Shown: positions 43,899 to 53,041, counted from the first letter of the stretch. The stretch is 64,000 bases of DNA from Polyangiaceae bacterium (GCA_019637265.1 JAHBVY010000015.1:18620-82619), one strand, 5' to 3'. Notes: generated by a model from the sequence alone, not told the origin. Program-made: numbers and translations.

Positions 43899-44594
43899 TC
43901 ACTTCTCGTAGACTTGAGCGGCCGCCATGCCCGAGCCGCCCGCGACGGTGAGCACCACCTTGACCGGCACCGCCATCGGCAGCGGCCACTTGTAGCAATC
44001 CGGGTTGGGGCCGAGCACCGCCTGGTAACCCGTGGCGTTGTCCTGCGCGAGCACCGGCGCGAAGCCAGGCACCGAGACCGTGGTGATGAACTGCACGTTC
44101 ACCTCGGTGACGCCCGGCGGCATGCCCGCCGCCACCACCGTGTAGCACTTGCCAGGCTGCAGCTGGATCTGGCTCTCCAGCGTCTGGCCCGTCTGGAAGT
44201 TACCCATCAGCGGTGAGCCGAGCGGCTTGGCTCCCGGAGGCGCGGACTGCGCCGCCAGCTGGTTCAGCAGCGGCTGCACCACGGCGCCCGCCGCGGGATC
44301 GATCGGTGACGCTTGGCCGGTGCTCGGCTGCTGCATGCCGGGCAGCGGCGCGCCCGGCTGGCCCGTGGGCTGCGCGGTGGGCTGACCCGGCGCCGGCTGC
44401 TGGTAGCCAGGCTGGCCCGGCTGCGGCTGCTGATAGCCAGGCTGTTGGTAGCCGGGCTGCTGATAGCCGGGCTGCTGCTGCCCATACCCAGGCTGATACT
44501 GAGCCGGGGGCTCTTCCTCTTTCTTACGGCAGCCGCCGACCGCGAGGGCGCCGGCGATGAGGGTGAGCGTGGTGACCTTGAGCGAGATGCGCAT
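43899..44594 (-). CDS. Lipoprotein with Gln/Pro/Gly/Tyr repeat
   Basis: A 231-residue predicted lipoprotein (MRISLKVTTLTLIAGALAVG, lipobox GGC at 22). A QPGYQ repeat region (residues ~33-70) is followed by a Pro/Gln-rich stretch and a ~115-residue C-terminal domain (QLQPGKCYTVVAAGMPPGVT, VPVKVVLTVAGGSGMAAAQV) that looks beta-rich. Related myxobacterial lipoproteins are uncharacterised. The repeat is slippage-prone. It converges with coaX. Confidence 0.75.
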   Translation of the reverse strand: MRISLKVTTLTLIAGALAVGGCRKKEEEPPAQYQPGYGQQQPGYQQPGYQQPGYQQPQPGQPGYQQPAPGQPTAQPTGQPGAPLPGMQQPSTGQASPIDPAAGAVVQPLLNQLAAQSAPPGAKPLGSPLMGNFQTGQTLESQIQLQPGKCYTVVAAGMPPGVTEVNVQFITTVSVPGFAPVLAQDNATGYQAVLGPNPDCYKWPLPMAVPVKVVLTVAGGSGMAAAQVYEK

Positions 44595-44789
44595 GGAAAA
44601 GCTCCCTGACGAAATGTCGGGTTGGGGGGCGGACGAGCCGCCCAGAAGCGGGAGGCTAGCCTATAGACGGCCCGTTGCGGCGAGCAAGTCACTCCGGCGA
44701 GCAAGTCTCAGGGGTAGGCCTCCCAAGGCGTGGGTGAGGCGCAGAGAACGGCCCCGAGGGGCCTCGCTTACACGCCGGGCCACCAAGAA

Positions 44790-45908
44790 TTACTCTGTGA
44801 TTTCAATAGGTTGCGCTTCAGGGCTGGGTGACGCAGCTGCCCCGACCGGCTCCGCCCCATCGGGCGCCCAGCGCACCCCCAGCGCCCCCACCGCCGCGGA
44901 AATCAGCGCGAGCCACTGGGCCGCGCTGACGGGGATCACATCCCAAGCCAGCCCCGAGGCGGCGCGGACCAGGAGCCACAGCCCGCCGGGGGCGAGCAGC
45001 AGGAGGTAGACCGCGCTTCGCCGGCGCGCTTCACGCACCACGCGCGCCGGCCCCGCGCAAGCGAGCAGCCCCAGCGTGACGAGCCCCAGGCCGAGCAGCA
45101 GCTTGGCCTCCAGCGAGGGCCCGAGCAGGCCACGGTCGGGATCCGCGCGCCATATTTCCACGCAGAAATGAGTCGTGGCGAGCGCCATCAGCGCCGCCCC
45201 GAATAGCTGCCCAGGCGCCTTCAGGCGCCGCCCGAGCCACACGAGGGAACCGAACACGACCAGCGACAGCGCCGCGGCGTAGAGCTGGGTCGCGTGCACC
45301 GGGAGCGAGTGGGTCGCCTCAGGGGGGATCAGGGCGGCGCGCACTTGGTCGGCCCAGGCGGGCGCGCCGGCGCCGTGGAGATCCACCTCCGCCCAGCGGG
45401 GGAAGCTGCCGAGCCGCTGCTGCCAAGCGGAGGCGCCGGGAGGCAGCGGGCGCCCGTAGTCACAGCCGAAAACGTAGCAGCCGATGCGCACCACCGCTGC
45501 GCCCAGCAGGGCCCCGGGCGCGGTGCTGTCCAGCCAGCGCCACGCCGCGACTGGGGCCACCTGAAAGCGGAGCCACAGCGCTCCCAACCCCCAACCCCCG
45601 AGCAAGCCGGCGTACCCGAGCAGCCCCCCGTCACGCACGGTGATCCAAGCGAGCCAGTGACGTGCGGCTGCGCTCGAGCCATCGAGCGCCGTATCGAGGT
45701 TGACCGCGACGTAGCTCACCCGCGCCATCAGGACGCCCCCCACGGCCGCCACGAAGCAAGCCGAGCTCGCCAGGGCCCGCGACACCCCCGCGCGCGACGC
45801 CAACCCCAGCGTCAGCGTGTACGCCACGAAGGCCGCCACCACCAGCGACGCGCCCGAGCTGGTGATTTGCCAGTCGAGCCAAGGGATGCGTAGCAAGACC
45901 GGCTGCAT
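44790..45908 (-). CDS. lgt: Prolipoprotein diacylglyceryl transferase-like membrane protein
   Basis: A 372-residue polytopic membrane protein of the Lgt family, which transfers diacylglycerol to the lipobox Cys of prolipoproteins. It shows the signature VVRIGCYVFGCDYGRPLPP (Lgt family GRxGC/N region with the essential Arg), VHATQLYAAA and CVEIWRADPDRG (second essential Arg). The family GGMSFHGG motif is replaced by GGLLGYAGLLGG, so the His (E. coli H103) reads as Tyr; whether this copy is fully active is uncertain. It is longer than usual, with extra C-terminal membrane helices and a Pro/Ala tail. The window's abundance of lipoproteins makes an Lgt homologue fitting. It is divergent from the lipoprotein gene at 45957, with only 48 nt between them. 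Confidence 0.8.
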   Translation of the reverse strand: MQPVLLRIPWLDWQITSSGASLVVAAFVAYTLTLGLASRAGVSRALASSACFVAAVGGVLMARVSYVAVNLDTALDGSSAAARHWLAWITVRDGGLLGYAGLLGGWGLGALWLRFQVAPVAAWRWLDSTAPGALLGAAVVRIGCYVFGCDYGRPLPPGASAWQQRLGSFPRWAEVDLHGAGAPAWADQVRAALIPPEATHSLPVHATQLYAAALSLVVFGSLVWLGRRLKAPGQLFGAALMALATTHFCVEIWRADPDRGLLGPSLEAKLLLGLGLVTLGLLACAGPARVVREARRRSAVYLLLLAPGGLWLLVRAASGLAWDVIPVSAAQWLALISAAVGALGVRWAPDGAEPVGAAASPSPEAQPIEITE

Positions 45909-45956
45909 GACGCTCGCGGTACCATAGTCCGCGGGGGTCCTTTAGCATGCTCGCCC

Positions 45957-46757
45957 ATGGGCCGTTCGACGTCGACGCGTGAGCCGCTGAGTAGGCAGCT
46001 AGGCTTACTGGGTGGTTTCTGGGTTTTGGGGGTTTGGCAAGGCGCTTGCGTGCCGCAGGACACCGAGACGCACCGCCAGGCACCGAAGGCCGCCGCTCCC
46101 AGGCCACGCGCGGCGCCTCCCCCGTCGGCCGTCGATGCGCGGCGCGCGGCGGCGTCGAGCGATCCGCTCCTCACCGAGCCGTTTCAAGACGACTTTGAGC
46201 GGCCTCAGCTCGGCGGTGACTGGCACGCCACCTCCGCCGCGTGGCGGATGGAGAACGGCGCGTTGTGCGTGGAGCGCGCGCGCAATCACCCGCTGTGGTT
46301 GAAGCGACGGCTACCGGTGAACGCGCGGGTGGAGTTCGAGGCGGTGAGCCACAGCGCCGCCGGGGACATCAAGGCGGAGGTGTGGGGTAACGGCTTCGGC
46401 AACGCGAGCGCCGTCTCCTACAGCGACGCCTCGAGCTACCTCGCGATTTTCGGGGGTTGGAACAACCAGTTCCACGTCTTGGCGCGGCTCGATGAGCACG
46501 CGAAGACGCGCAAGGAGGTGCGCGTGGAGCCGAGCTCGACGGATCTCCGGACCGCGCGCGTGAAGCAAGGTGAGACCTACCGATTCAAGATCGAACGCAG
46601 CGACGGCAAGGCCGTCTCCTGGTGGGTCAACGACGTGCTCATCCACACCTACGCCGATGAGAAGCCGCTGATGGGCGCCGGGCACGAGCACTTCGGCTTC
46701 AACGACTGGGACGCGCGGCTGTGCTTCGACAACCTCCGGATCACGCCGCTGCCATGA
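45957..46757 (+). CDS. Concanavalin-like lipoprotein
   Basis: A 266-residue predicted lipoprotein. The leader contains the motif-coded GFWVLGVWQGAC with a lipobox at Cys31. A Pro/Ala spacer is followed by a ~190-residue domain (FQDDFERPQLGGDWHATSAAW, FGGWNNQFHVLARLDEH, GETYRFKIERSDGKAVSWWV, HFGFNDWDARLCFDNLRI) resembling laminin G/concanavalin-type carbohydrate-binding or DUF1961/DUF1080-like folds. It probably binds or processes glycans at the surface. The signal peptide is partly coded by a copy of the dispersed 18-bp motif. Confidence 0.7.
   Translation: MGRSTSTREPLSRQLGLLGGFWVLGVWQGACVPQDTETHRQAPKAAAPRPRAAPPPSAVDARRAAASSDPLLTEPFQDDFERPQLGGDWHATSAAWRMENGALCVERARNHPLWLKRRLPVNARVEFEAVSHSAAGDIKAEVWGNGFGNASAVSYSDASSYLAIFGGWNNQFHVLARLDEHAKTRKEVRVEPSSTDLRTARVKQGETYRFKIERSDGKAVSWWVNDVLIHTYADEKPLMGAGHEHFGFNDWDARLCFDNLRITPLP
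46021..46038 (+). repeat. Dispersed motif GGGTTTTGGGGGTTTGGC inside a signal peptide
   Basis: The exact 18-bp sequence is the reverse complement of the intergenic copy at 58031. Here it encodes part of the hydrophobic leader of the lipoprotein. Confidence 0.6.
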
Positions 46758-46851
46758 CGCGCCGCGCCTGAGGGCGCCTTCGACGTCACGCCGCTGCCGT
46801 GTGATTCAGCCATGACGCGCGCCTTCGAAGTCACGGCGCTGCCGTGTGATT
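46740..46851. repeat. Degenerate tandem copies of the gene 3' end
   Basis: TCACGCCGCTGCCATG at the end of the lipoprotein gene recurs at ~46789 and ~46831 with GTGTGATT added (the two later copies share CGCTGCCGTGTGATT). They are spaced ~45 nt, which looks like duplication of the gene terminus. Confidence 0.55.
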
Positions 46852-46928
46852 GTTTTTTGGGGGGGTTGGACGGCACCGCCTCGCGGAGTCACCGGGCGTG
46901 GAAACGTGGTGGCGCCTAGGCGCTTCGT

Positions 46929-48143
46929 TTGAGCGACGACGTGCTAGAACGCGGGGCTGCCGTGACGCCTGAGGAGCTGGAACACGAAATCGGTGAGCTC
47001 GAGCACCGCTTGGAGCGGCTGCGCGCGCTGTACGAGCAGTATTTCCTCGGTATCGAGAAGATCGAGCCGCACGTCGCGCGCAAGGACGTGGACCGGCGGT
47101 TTTGGGCGCTGCGCAAGATCAAGATCCGCAACACCGCGCGGCGCTTCAAGCTGCAAACGCTGATTCAGCGCTACAACACCTTCCAGCAGCACTGGGCGCG
47201 GATCTGCCGGGAGATCGAGAACGGCACCTACCGCCGGCAGCTATTGCGCGCCGAGCGGCGCGAAGCCGGCGCCCATGGCGCACAGCGCAGCGCGGCGCCG
47301 GGAGCCGAGGCCGCGCGAGCGGCGAGCGAACGTGAAGCCGCGGCGACCGACTTGGCCGCGTTGATGGATGAGGAGATCGATCTCGCGGCGGAGGCCAAGC
47401 GAGCGCTCGCCGCCGTGATGGCTCCCCGCGCAGCAGCTCCGGTCGCCCCAAATCCTGCGGCGCAGCACGCAGCGCCTTCAGCCCCGCGGGCTTCAGCCCC
47501 GCAAGCGGCGCCCCCACCCGTCCGCGCTGAGCGGTCCCAGCCGCTCGATGCGCTGGAGCTCGACGATCTGGATCTAGGGCCCGCACCGGCGCGCGCCCCT
47601 GCGCCGTCCCGTCCTCAGGCTGCGCCTGCTCCGCGAGCGCTCGCTCCGGCGCGCGCGGTGAAGCCACCGATCCCCGGCGCTGCTCGCCCCCCCGTGAGGC
47701 CAACCGCGGCGAGCCCCGTAGCCCAAGCCGTCAGGCCCCCTGTCCCAGGCGCTGCGCGGCCCGCGGTGAGGCCGCCGCTCCCAGGCGTGGCTCAGGCTCC
47801 CGCCGCGAGGCCCATCACCCCCGGCGCCGCTCAGGCTCCCGCTGCGAGGCCACCCGTCCCCGCGCGCCCAGCGCCCGCTCAGCCTGGTCCCGCGCGGCCA
47901 CCCGTCCCTGCGAGGCCGAGCCCCGCTGGTCGCCTCAGCGACGAGCGCGTGAATCAGCTCCACGCCAACCTGGTCGCCGCCAAGAAGCAACTAGGCGAAG
48001 CAGGCCAGGTGAGCCGCGGCGGGCTCCAGCGTCAGCTGGAGGCCTCGATGGTGAAGCTCCAAGAGAAGCACCAGGGCCGCAAAATAGACTTCGAGGTGGT
48101 GGTGCGCGAGGGCAAGGCCGTGGTGAAGCCGAAGGTGCAGTAG
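46929..48143 (+). CDS. MXAN_5187-like protein with long Ala/Pro linker
   Basis: A 404-residue protein. The N-terminal ~95 residues are a coiled-coil-like helical domain (EELEHEIGELEHRLERLRAL, YEQYFLGIEKIEPHVARKDV, RRFWALRKIKIRNTARRFKL). A ~180-residue Ala/Pro/Arg-rich linker with RPPVPGAA repeats follows. The C-terminal ~70 residues (SDERVNQLHANLVAAKKQLG, GGLQRQLEASMVKLQEKHQG, KIDFEVVVREGKAVVKPKV) match the myxobacterial MXAN_5187 C-terminal domain, of unknown function. The start is uncertain: TTG 46929, GTG 46941 and GTG 46962 are all in frame. Confidence 0.7.
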   Translation: MSDDVLERGAAVTPEELEHEIGELEHRLERLRALYEQYFLGIEKIEPHVARKDVDRRFWALRKIKIRNTARRFKLQTLIQRYNTFQQHWARICREIENGTYRRQLLRAERREAGAHGAQRSAAPGAEAARAASEREAAATDLAALMDEEIDLAAEAKRALAAVMAPRAAAPVAPNPAAQHAAPSAPRASAPQAAPPPVRAERSQPLDALELDDLDLGPAPARAPAPSRPQAAPAPRALAPARAVKPPIPGAARPPVRPTAASPVAQAVRPPVPGAARPAVRPPLPGVAQAPAARPITPGAAQAPAARPPVPARPAPAQPGPARPPVPARPSPAGRLSDERVNQLHANLVAAKKQLGEAGQVSRGGLQRQLEASMVKLQEKHQGRKIDFEVVVREGKAVVKPKVQ

Positions 48144-48183
48144 CCCTGACCGTACGCTCGCTCTGCTCGGCGAGCCTCACCAG

Positions 48184-50613
48184 CTACTTCGCGCGCGCCT
48201 TCAGGATCAGCTCGCCCTCCGTCAGGCTGAGCCAGTCGCCGTGGGCGCGGCCGATGAGCGGGTAGGCGCCGTCCAGGCGCGGGAACTCACCCAGGGTGAC
48301 GAACAGCTGCCCGGTGGCGGTGTCGCGGCCGCTCAGCGCGAGCCCAACTCCGAGCACCCCGAACGGCAGCGGCGACGTCTCGCACCGGAGTGGCTCACCC
48401 TCCGCGCCGCCGTAGCCGTCTCCGTGCGGATCCCCGAACTGCACCACGAAGCCCGGCACCACCCGGTGCAGCGCCACGCCGTCGTAGAAGCCGCGCTTCA
48501 CGAGCTCGGTTACGTGCTGAACGGCGACCGGCGCGAGCGCTGGGTCCAGCGTGAGGCTCAGCGTACGGGCGCCCTCGAGGCTCAGCTCAATCGTCACCTT
48601 GGCTGACGGTAGGGCGCTGACGCTGCGTGCGTCGCTAGAGCGGTCGCAGCGCGCGCGGCGGTCGCCCAAGGCAGCCAGCGCGGCGGCGGCGCGGGCGCGC
48701 AGCATGGGGTTCGGGTGCTCGCAGTAAGGCGCGATGGCGGCGGCGCGATCGGTGAGCTTCAGCGCCGCCGTGGCGTCGATCAGCGAGGCGATGGTCTCGA
48801 CCTCGCTCGGATCGCGCTTCCGATCGAGCGCGGCGTTGAGCGCCTTCACCAGCGCCGGTGAGGCAGCGAGCCCCGGCTGCTCCGCTTCGTCGTCGCTGGC
48901 GCGCGCTGGATCACTCGCCAGCACCTGGGCGGCCACCGCCACGGTGCCTGGCTCCTTCGCGGCCAGCGCCGCTGTCAGCACGTTGACCTGACCACGTGCC
49001 TCGGGGTGGGTGCGCAGGAGGTCGATCGCCGCCTGACGCACGCGGCGATCCTTGCTCTCGGTCAGCTCGAGCCAGCGCGCGTTGCGGGCGCGTTCGAGCG
49101 GCGCGCGGTCGAGCACCTCGAGCACCGCGCGCGCCTGGGTGAGGCTGCCTGCCGGGGCGCAGGCGAGCAGCGCGGGGTGCAGGCTGCGCGTGTTCGCGAC
49201 GCGCGAGGCCGCCGCGCAGCGCAGCATTTCCGCGCGGCGTTTCGCGGGCTGCGCCTCGGGCATCGGCAGCTCCGCGAGGCGCGCGAGCGCGGCCTCTCCG
49301 GCGGCGCGCGGCGGCGCGAGCGCGCGCACCAGCTCCAAGATCAGCACGAAGGAGGGCCCCGTGAGCGCCTCCGTCACCTGAGCGGGTGTGCTCGCCAGTT
49401 GGCTCAGCGCGTCCCGGAGCGCTTCTTGACCTGGCCCCGCCAGCTCCCCGAGCCCGCGCGCCGCGAGCAGCCGCGCGTTCATGGGGCGCTTGGGGTCCAA
49501 GGCCACGCGGTGCAGCTCACCGGCGGCCTCCGGACCACAGCGCACCAGCGCCTGCACGGCGTAGCCACCGCCGCCCGCGTCGAGCACGGTGGACGCCACC
49601 TCGCGCACCCGCTTGGCGACGGCGGCGCTGGGCGTCAGGTGCGCGAAGGGGGCGAGCGCCACCTCGAGGGGGGGCTGTGCCGCGGCGCGCTCGAGCAGCT
49701 TCACCTGGGTGTCGGCCTGGAGCTCTCGAGTGCGCGCAGCGAGCCGCGTGAGCGACAGCGCCGCCTCCGCTCGTAGCCCAGGGATGTCCGAGCGGAGCCA
49801 GGCCTTGAGCGTCGCCTCGGCCTCGGCGCCACCGCAGCGCGCCAGCGCACCCGCGAGGGCAGGCCACGGCTCCACTCGATGGTCAGCTTGTTTGTTTTGG
49901 GCGGGCTGGCTGGGGGCCGAGGCCGGGGCCGGCTTGCCTCCGGTTGGCGGGTTTGGGGTCGGGGGTTTGGCGGTGCTCTCCACGGCCAAGCTGAGGCTCG
50001 CGGCGCGCGTCGCGAGGGCGCGCACTGCGGCGTACTCCCGCCCCGCGCAGCTCTCCCCCACGCCGTATGCGGCCCAGCCGAGCACCTCCGGGTGCGGGTC
50101 GCGGAGCTGCGCCAAGAGCAGGGTGTGCGCCGAGGCGTCCGCGATGCGAGCGAGCGCGCGCGTGGCGGCGACGCGCGTGGCTACGTCCGGTGACTCGAGC
50201 GCGCTCATCGGCACCGCGCCGGTGTCGCGGCGCTGCTCCGCGAGGGTGAGCGCGAGGCGCTGCTCGGCGCTGAGCGGCTTCACTGGTCGCGCGTCATCGT
50301 CAGTGACGCTCCTTGAAGGAGAGTCAGCGCTGCTGACGATCACGGCGCTCGCCGTGGCGGCGCTGGCAGACGCTGCTCCGTCTGCCTCTGATTCCGTGCG
50401 GCAACTCACGAGGCTCAGGCCGGCGCCGAGCGTGAGCAGGCACGCAGCGCCACGCCAAACCCCCAAACCCCGCCACGAATCCGGCGAGCTACCTCGCGTC
50501 GCCGCGCGTTGCGTCGGCTGCTCCCTTGGACTGCCTTGCGCTGCGCGGTTCGCTCGCCGCTCGAGCCAGGAGCAGCGGTCGTGGCGCGCCTGCCTGCGCG
50601 CGCCGCGGCTCAT
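48184..50613 (-). CDS. HEAT-repeat lipoprotein with C-terminal cyclophilin domain
   Basis: An 809-residue predicted lipoprotein (hydrophobic GLGVWRGAACLLTLGAGLSL, lipobox LVSC at ~72). About 550 residues of alpha-helical HEAT-like repeats follow (e.g. DVATRVAATRALARIADASA, AALSLTRLAARTREL). The last ~150 residues are a cyclophilin-type peptidyl-prolyl isomerase: VTIELSLEGARTLSLTLDPA, RGFYDGVALHRVVPGFVVQF, GDPHGDGYGG, then FVTLGEFPRLDGAYPLIGRA. The HEAT arms may recruit clients for the isomerase. ATG 50613 overlaps the stop of the histidine kinase by 4 nt. A dispersed 18-bp motif codes part of its signal peptide. Confidence 0.8.
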   Translation of the reverse strand: MSRGARRQARHDRCSWLERRANRAAQGSPREQPTQRAATRGSSPDSWRGLGVWRGAACLLTLGAGLSLVSCRTESEADGAASASAATASAVIVSSADSPSRSVTDDDARPVKPLSAEQRLALTLAEQRRDTGAVPMSALESPDVATRVAATRALARIADASAHTLLLAQLRDPHPEVLGWAAYGVGESCAGREYAAVRALATRAASLSLAVESTAKPPTPNPPTGGKPAPASAPSQPAQNKQADHRVEPWPALAGALARCGGAEAEATLKAWLRSDIPGLRAEAALSLTRLAARTRELQADTQVKLLERAAAQPPLEVALAPFAHLTPSAAVAKRVREVASTVLDAGGGGYAVQALVRCGPEAAGELHRVALDPKRPMNARLLAARGLGELAGPGQEALRDALSQLASTPAQVTEALTGPSFVLILELVRALAPPRAAGEAALARLAELPMPEAQPAKRRAEMLRCAAASRVANTRSLHPALLACAPAGSLTQARAVLEVLDRAPLERARNARWLELTESKDRRVRQAAIDLLRTHPEARGQVNVLTAALAAKEPGTVAVAAQVLASDPARASDDEAEQPGLAASPALVKALNAALDRKRDPSEVETIASLIDATAALKLTDRAAAIAPYCEHPNPMLRARAAAALAALGDRRARCDRSSDARSVSALPSAKVTIELSLEGARTLSLTLDPALAPVAVQHVTELVKRGFYDGVALHRVVPGFVVQFGDPHGDGYGGAEGEPLRCETSPLPFGVLGVGLALSGRDTATGQLFVTLGEFPRLDGAYPLIGRAHGDWLSLTEGELILKARAK
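50323..50337. repeat. GTCAGC-GCT-GCTGAC palindrome inside a CDS
   Basis: It matches the intergenic palindromes at 54761 and 54824 and is likewise preceded by a CTCCTTGAAGGAG-type stem, here within the leader-proximal part of the HEAT/cyclophilin gene. Confidence 0.4.
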
Positions 50614-52397
50614 CGGACCCGGTCGTCCCTTCCGGGCTTGCGCTCGGTCAGGGGCTCGGCGCGAGGCTCGCTCGGCTCGCCGCCGGCCAAGCGACGCACG
50701 GCCGCTCCCACGGCCTCACCGCTCCGCATCTCGCAGATGTCGAGCGTGAGCGCGCCCTCTCGCCTCAGGCTGGTGCGCAGCAAGTGCGCAGGGCCCGCGA
50801 GCCGTAGCTGTTCGGCGCACTCCAGGGTGAGCGTGGTGTCTTGCGCGATGACCACGTCCACCGGGCGCTCGTTCAGGATGCGGCAGGCGTCCTCGAGGTT
50901 GTCGGCGGTGCAGGTCTCACAGCGCACGGCGTCTAGCTCACGCGCCATCGCCTGACGAACGCTCGAGTCGGGCTCGAAGATCAACACGCTCGGGCGGCAT
51001 GCGCTCGGCAGCGGCAGGCTCAGGCGCGCGAGCACACCGCCCTCCGGGCGGTTCATGAGGTGCAGTGAGCCCTGGTGGTCGCTCACGATTTGGGTGGTGA
51101 TGGGGAGGCCGAGCCCGGTGCCTTTCCCATGGGGCTTGGTGGTGACGAAGGGCTCGTAGAGCGCGTCGCCGAGCCCCTCGGCGAAGCCTGGCCCGGTGTC
51201 CTCGACCTCGAGGTGAACGGCCATCTTGCTACGTACGACGCGCAGCGCGACGCGGTGCTCCCCGGTGGCGGCCGCGTCGATCGCGTTCGCTAGCAGGTTG
51301 ACGATGGCCTGCGCCAAGCGCGGCGGATCGTGCGGGACCTCCACCCCTTCGCACGGCTCCACGTGGAGCGTCACGCGCGCTTGCTCCGCGCGCGCCTTCA
51401 CCATCCGGAGCGCGATGCTCATGGTGGCGTTCAGCGGCGCGCTCTCCACCGCGCTGCGCTCGCGCCGCGCGAAGCCGCAGATGTGCTGCACGAAGCCGCT
51501 GATGCGCTCCGACGCATAGGCCATGTCGGCCGCCGTCTCGGCGAGCTCGTCGTCACCCGTCTGCTCCGCGCGCTGCTTCAGGTACGAGCTGCTCGCGGTG
51601 ATCACGCTCAGCGGGTTGTTGATCTCGTGGGCGATGCTCGCCGCGATGCGGCCGATGCCCGCCAGCCGCTCGGTGTGCTCGAGCTCGCGGATCAGCTGGC
51701 GCCGCGCGGTGACGTCTTGCGACACCTCCGAGTAGCGGAGGCTCGAGTACGGCGCTCGGGGCACGGGAGCGAGCGACAGGTGCACCAGCACCTCCTGGCC
51801 CGAGCGCGTGTAGCGGATCACCTCAGCGACCTGGCAAGCGCCAGCGCTCAGCCGGCGCTGCAGTCCTCCACCGGGCTCGAGCAGGGTGATGCTACGCCCG
51901 ACCATCTCCTCGGCGGAGTAGCCGTACAGCGACTCTGCCCCTTGGTTCCAGGTGAGCACCACGCCGCCTTCGCCCAGGCCAATGATGGCCTCGAACGTGG
52001 CCTCCACCAAGAGCGCGAGATCGTTGGCGTGTGCCCGGAGCGAGCGCTGACCGCGATCGAGGGAGGCGAGCTCCACGTCGCGTTGCAGCAGCTCGGCGAG
52101 CTGCGCGGCGTCGAACGGCTTGACCAGGAGCGGCGCCATCAAGCGCGGGACGATTCCATCTGGATCTGCCGTCAAGTACACGCGAAGCCAAGGGTGCTCC
52201 TCCGTGAGCTCGTCGAGCAGGGCGCTGATGTGAGGGACGTCGGTGTCCGCCACCACCACGAGCGCTGGCTTGACGGCGAGCAGCTGACGCGCGTCTTCGA
52301 CGGTGGAGGTCCAGTGCGCGAGGGTGCCGGCGCGGCTCAGCGCCGAGCGCAGGGCGCGCGCGGCGTCCTCGTCGCCGGAGATGATGAGCACGCTCAC
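50610..52397 (-). CDS. Hybrid sensor histidine kinase with receiver-PAS-HisKA-HATPase
   Basis: A 595-residue soluble histidine kinase. An N-terminal receiver-like domain (1-107; acidic ISGDED, VVVADTDVP, Thr in YLTADPDG, Lys in LLVKPFD) precedes a PAS domain (~125-230, IIGLGEGGVVLTWNQGAESL). The HisKA phosphoacceptor region reads SIAHEINNPLSVI (His ~260). The HATPase has N-box NLLANAIDAA, G1 EDTGPGFAEG and G2 HGKGTGLGLPI. A C-terminal receiver-like domain (~475-590, VLIFEPDSSVRQAMA) lacks a clear phosphoacceptor. There are no membrane helices, so the signal is probably cytoplasmic. It overlaps the FHA gene upstream and the HEAT/cyclophilin gene downstream by 4 nt each. Confidence 0.88.
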   Translation of the reverse strand: MSVLIISGDEDAARALRSALSRAGTLAHWTSTVEDARQLLAVKPALVVVADTDVPHISALLDELTEEHPWLRVYLTADPDGIVPRLMAPLLVKPFDAAQLAELLQRDVELASLDRGQRSLRAHANDLALLVEATFEAIIGLGEGGVVLTWNQGAESLYGYSAEEMVGRSITLLEPGGGLQRRLSAGACQVAEVIRYTRSGQEVLVHLSLAPVPRAPYSSLRYSEVSQDVTARRQLIRELEHTERLAGIGRIAASIAHEINNPLSVITASSSYLKQRAEQTGDDELAETAADMAYASERISGFVQHICGFARRERSAVESAPLNATMSIALRMVKARAEQARVTLHVEPCEGVEVPHDPPRLAQAIVNLLANAIDAAATGEHRVALRVVRSKMAVHLEVEDTGPGFAEGLGDALYEPFVTTKPHGKGTGLGLPITTQIVSDHQGSLHLMNRPEGGVLARLSLPLPSACRPSVLIFEPDSSVRQAMARELDAVRCETCTADNLEDACRILNERPVDVVIAQDTTLTLECAEQLRLAGPAHLLRTSLRREGALTLDICEMRSGEAVGAAVRRLAGGEPSEPRAEPLTERKPGRDDRVR

Positions 52398-53041
52398 TCG
52401 AGGCGCTCCATGGCGGCGAGGATCCCCCGGCGCCAGTCGTCGTACTCACCCGGCGCGCGCTCCACCACCGCCGCCGCGATGGTGGTGAGCCGCTGCTTCG
52501 TCTCGGGTGTCAGGTGCGTGGCGCTCCCGATCACGTCGTCCACCGCGCGCCGCACGAGCGGCATCGATCTCGCTTGTTCGGCTTCGGGCGCGCTCTCGAG
52601 CAGCGCCTCGATCAGGTCCACCGCCGTCACCGGCTTCAGCGTCACTTGGTCGTCGTCTCTCGGCGGCGGCTCTGCCTTGTTCCGCGTCGCGTTCGCCGTG
52701 GAGCGCATCGCGGCGTCGACCACGATCACCTCGAGCGTCGCGGTCCCGACGCCGAGGGCGTCGCCCGCCTTGAGCACCTGGACGCCGTGCACCAGCGCGC
52801 CGTTGACGGTGACACCGTTGGTGCTGTTGAGGTCGGCGATGGTGAGGCCCTCGGGGCCCAGGCGCAGGGCGCAGTGCTCGCGCGACACCAGGTCATCGCT
52901 GATGACGATGCTACAGTAGGGGCTCCTCCCGAGGATGGTCTCCCCACGGCGAATGGGGAACCGGGTGCCCTTGTAGCTGACCCAGTACGTACTCAAGGGG
53001 TCCAGGAGGTTACTTGAAGTCCCCTCGTCGGTGCACGACAT
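52394..53041 (-). CDS. FHA-domain protein
   Basis: A 215-residue protein with an N-terminal forkhead-associated (phosphothreonine-binding) domain (~20-110): GETILGRSPYCSIVISDD, LVSREHCALRL and ADLNSTNGVTVNG. The C-terminal ~100 residues are helical and not assigned. Its last 4 nt overlap the histidine kinase start, so it is the first gene of a three-gene operon and may link Ser/Thr phosphorylation to the kinase. It is divergent from pcnB. Confidence 0.85.
   Translation of the reverse strand: MSCTDEGTSSNLLDPLSTYWVSYKGTRFPIRRGETILGRSPYCSIVISDDLVSREHCALRLGPEGLTIADLNSTNGVTVNGALVHGVQVLKAGDALGVGTATLEVIVVDAAMRSTANATRNKAEPPPRDDDQVTLKPVTAVDLIEALLESAPEAEQARSMPLVRRAVDDVIGSATHLTPETKQRLTTIAAAVVERAPGEYDDWRRGILAAMERLE

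Noticed and set aside
46021..46038. G-quadruplex-forming element
   Set aside because: The motif has too few separate G-runs for a standard four-run quadruplex.
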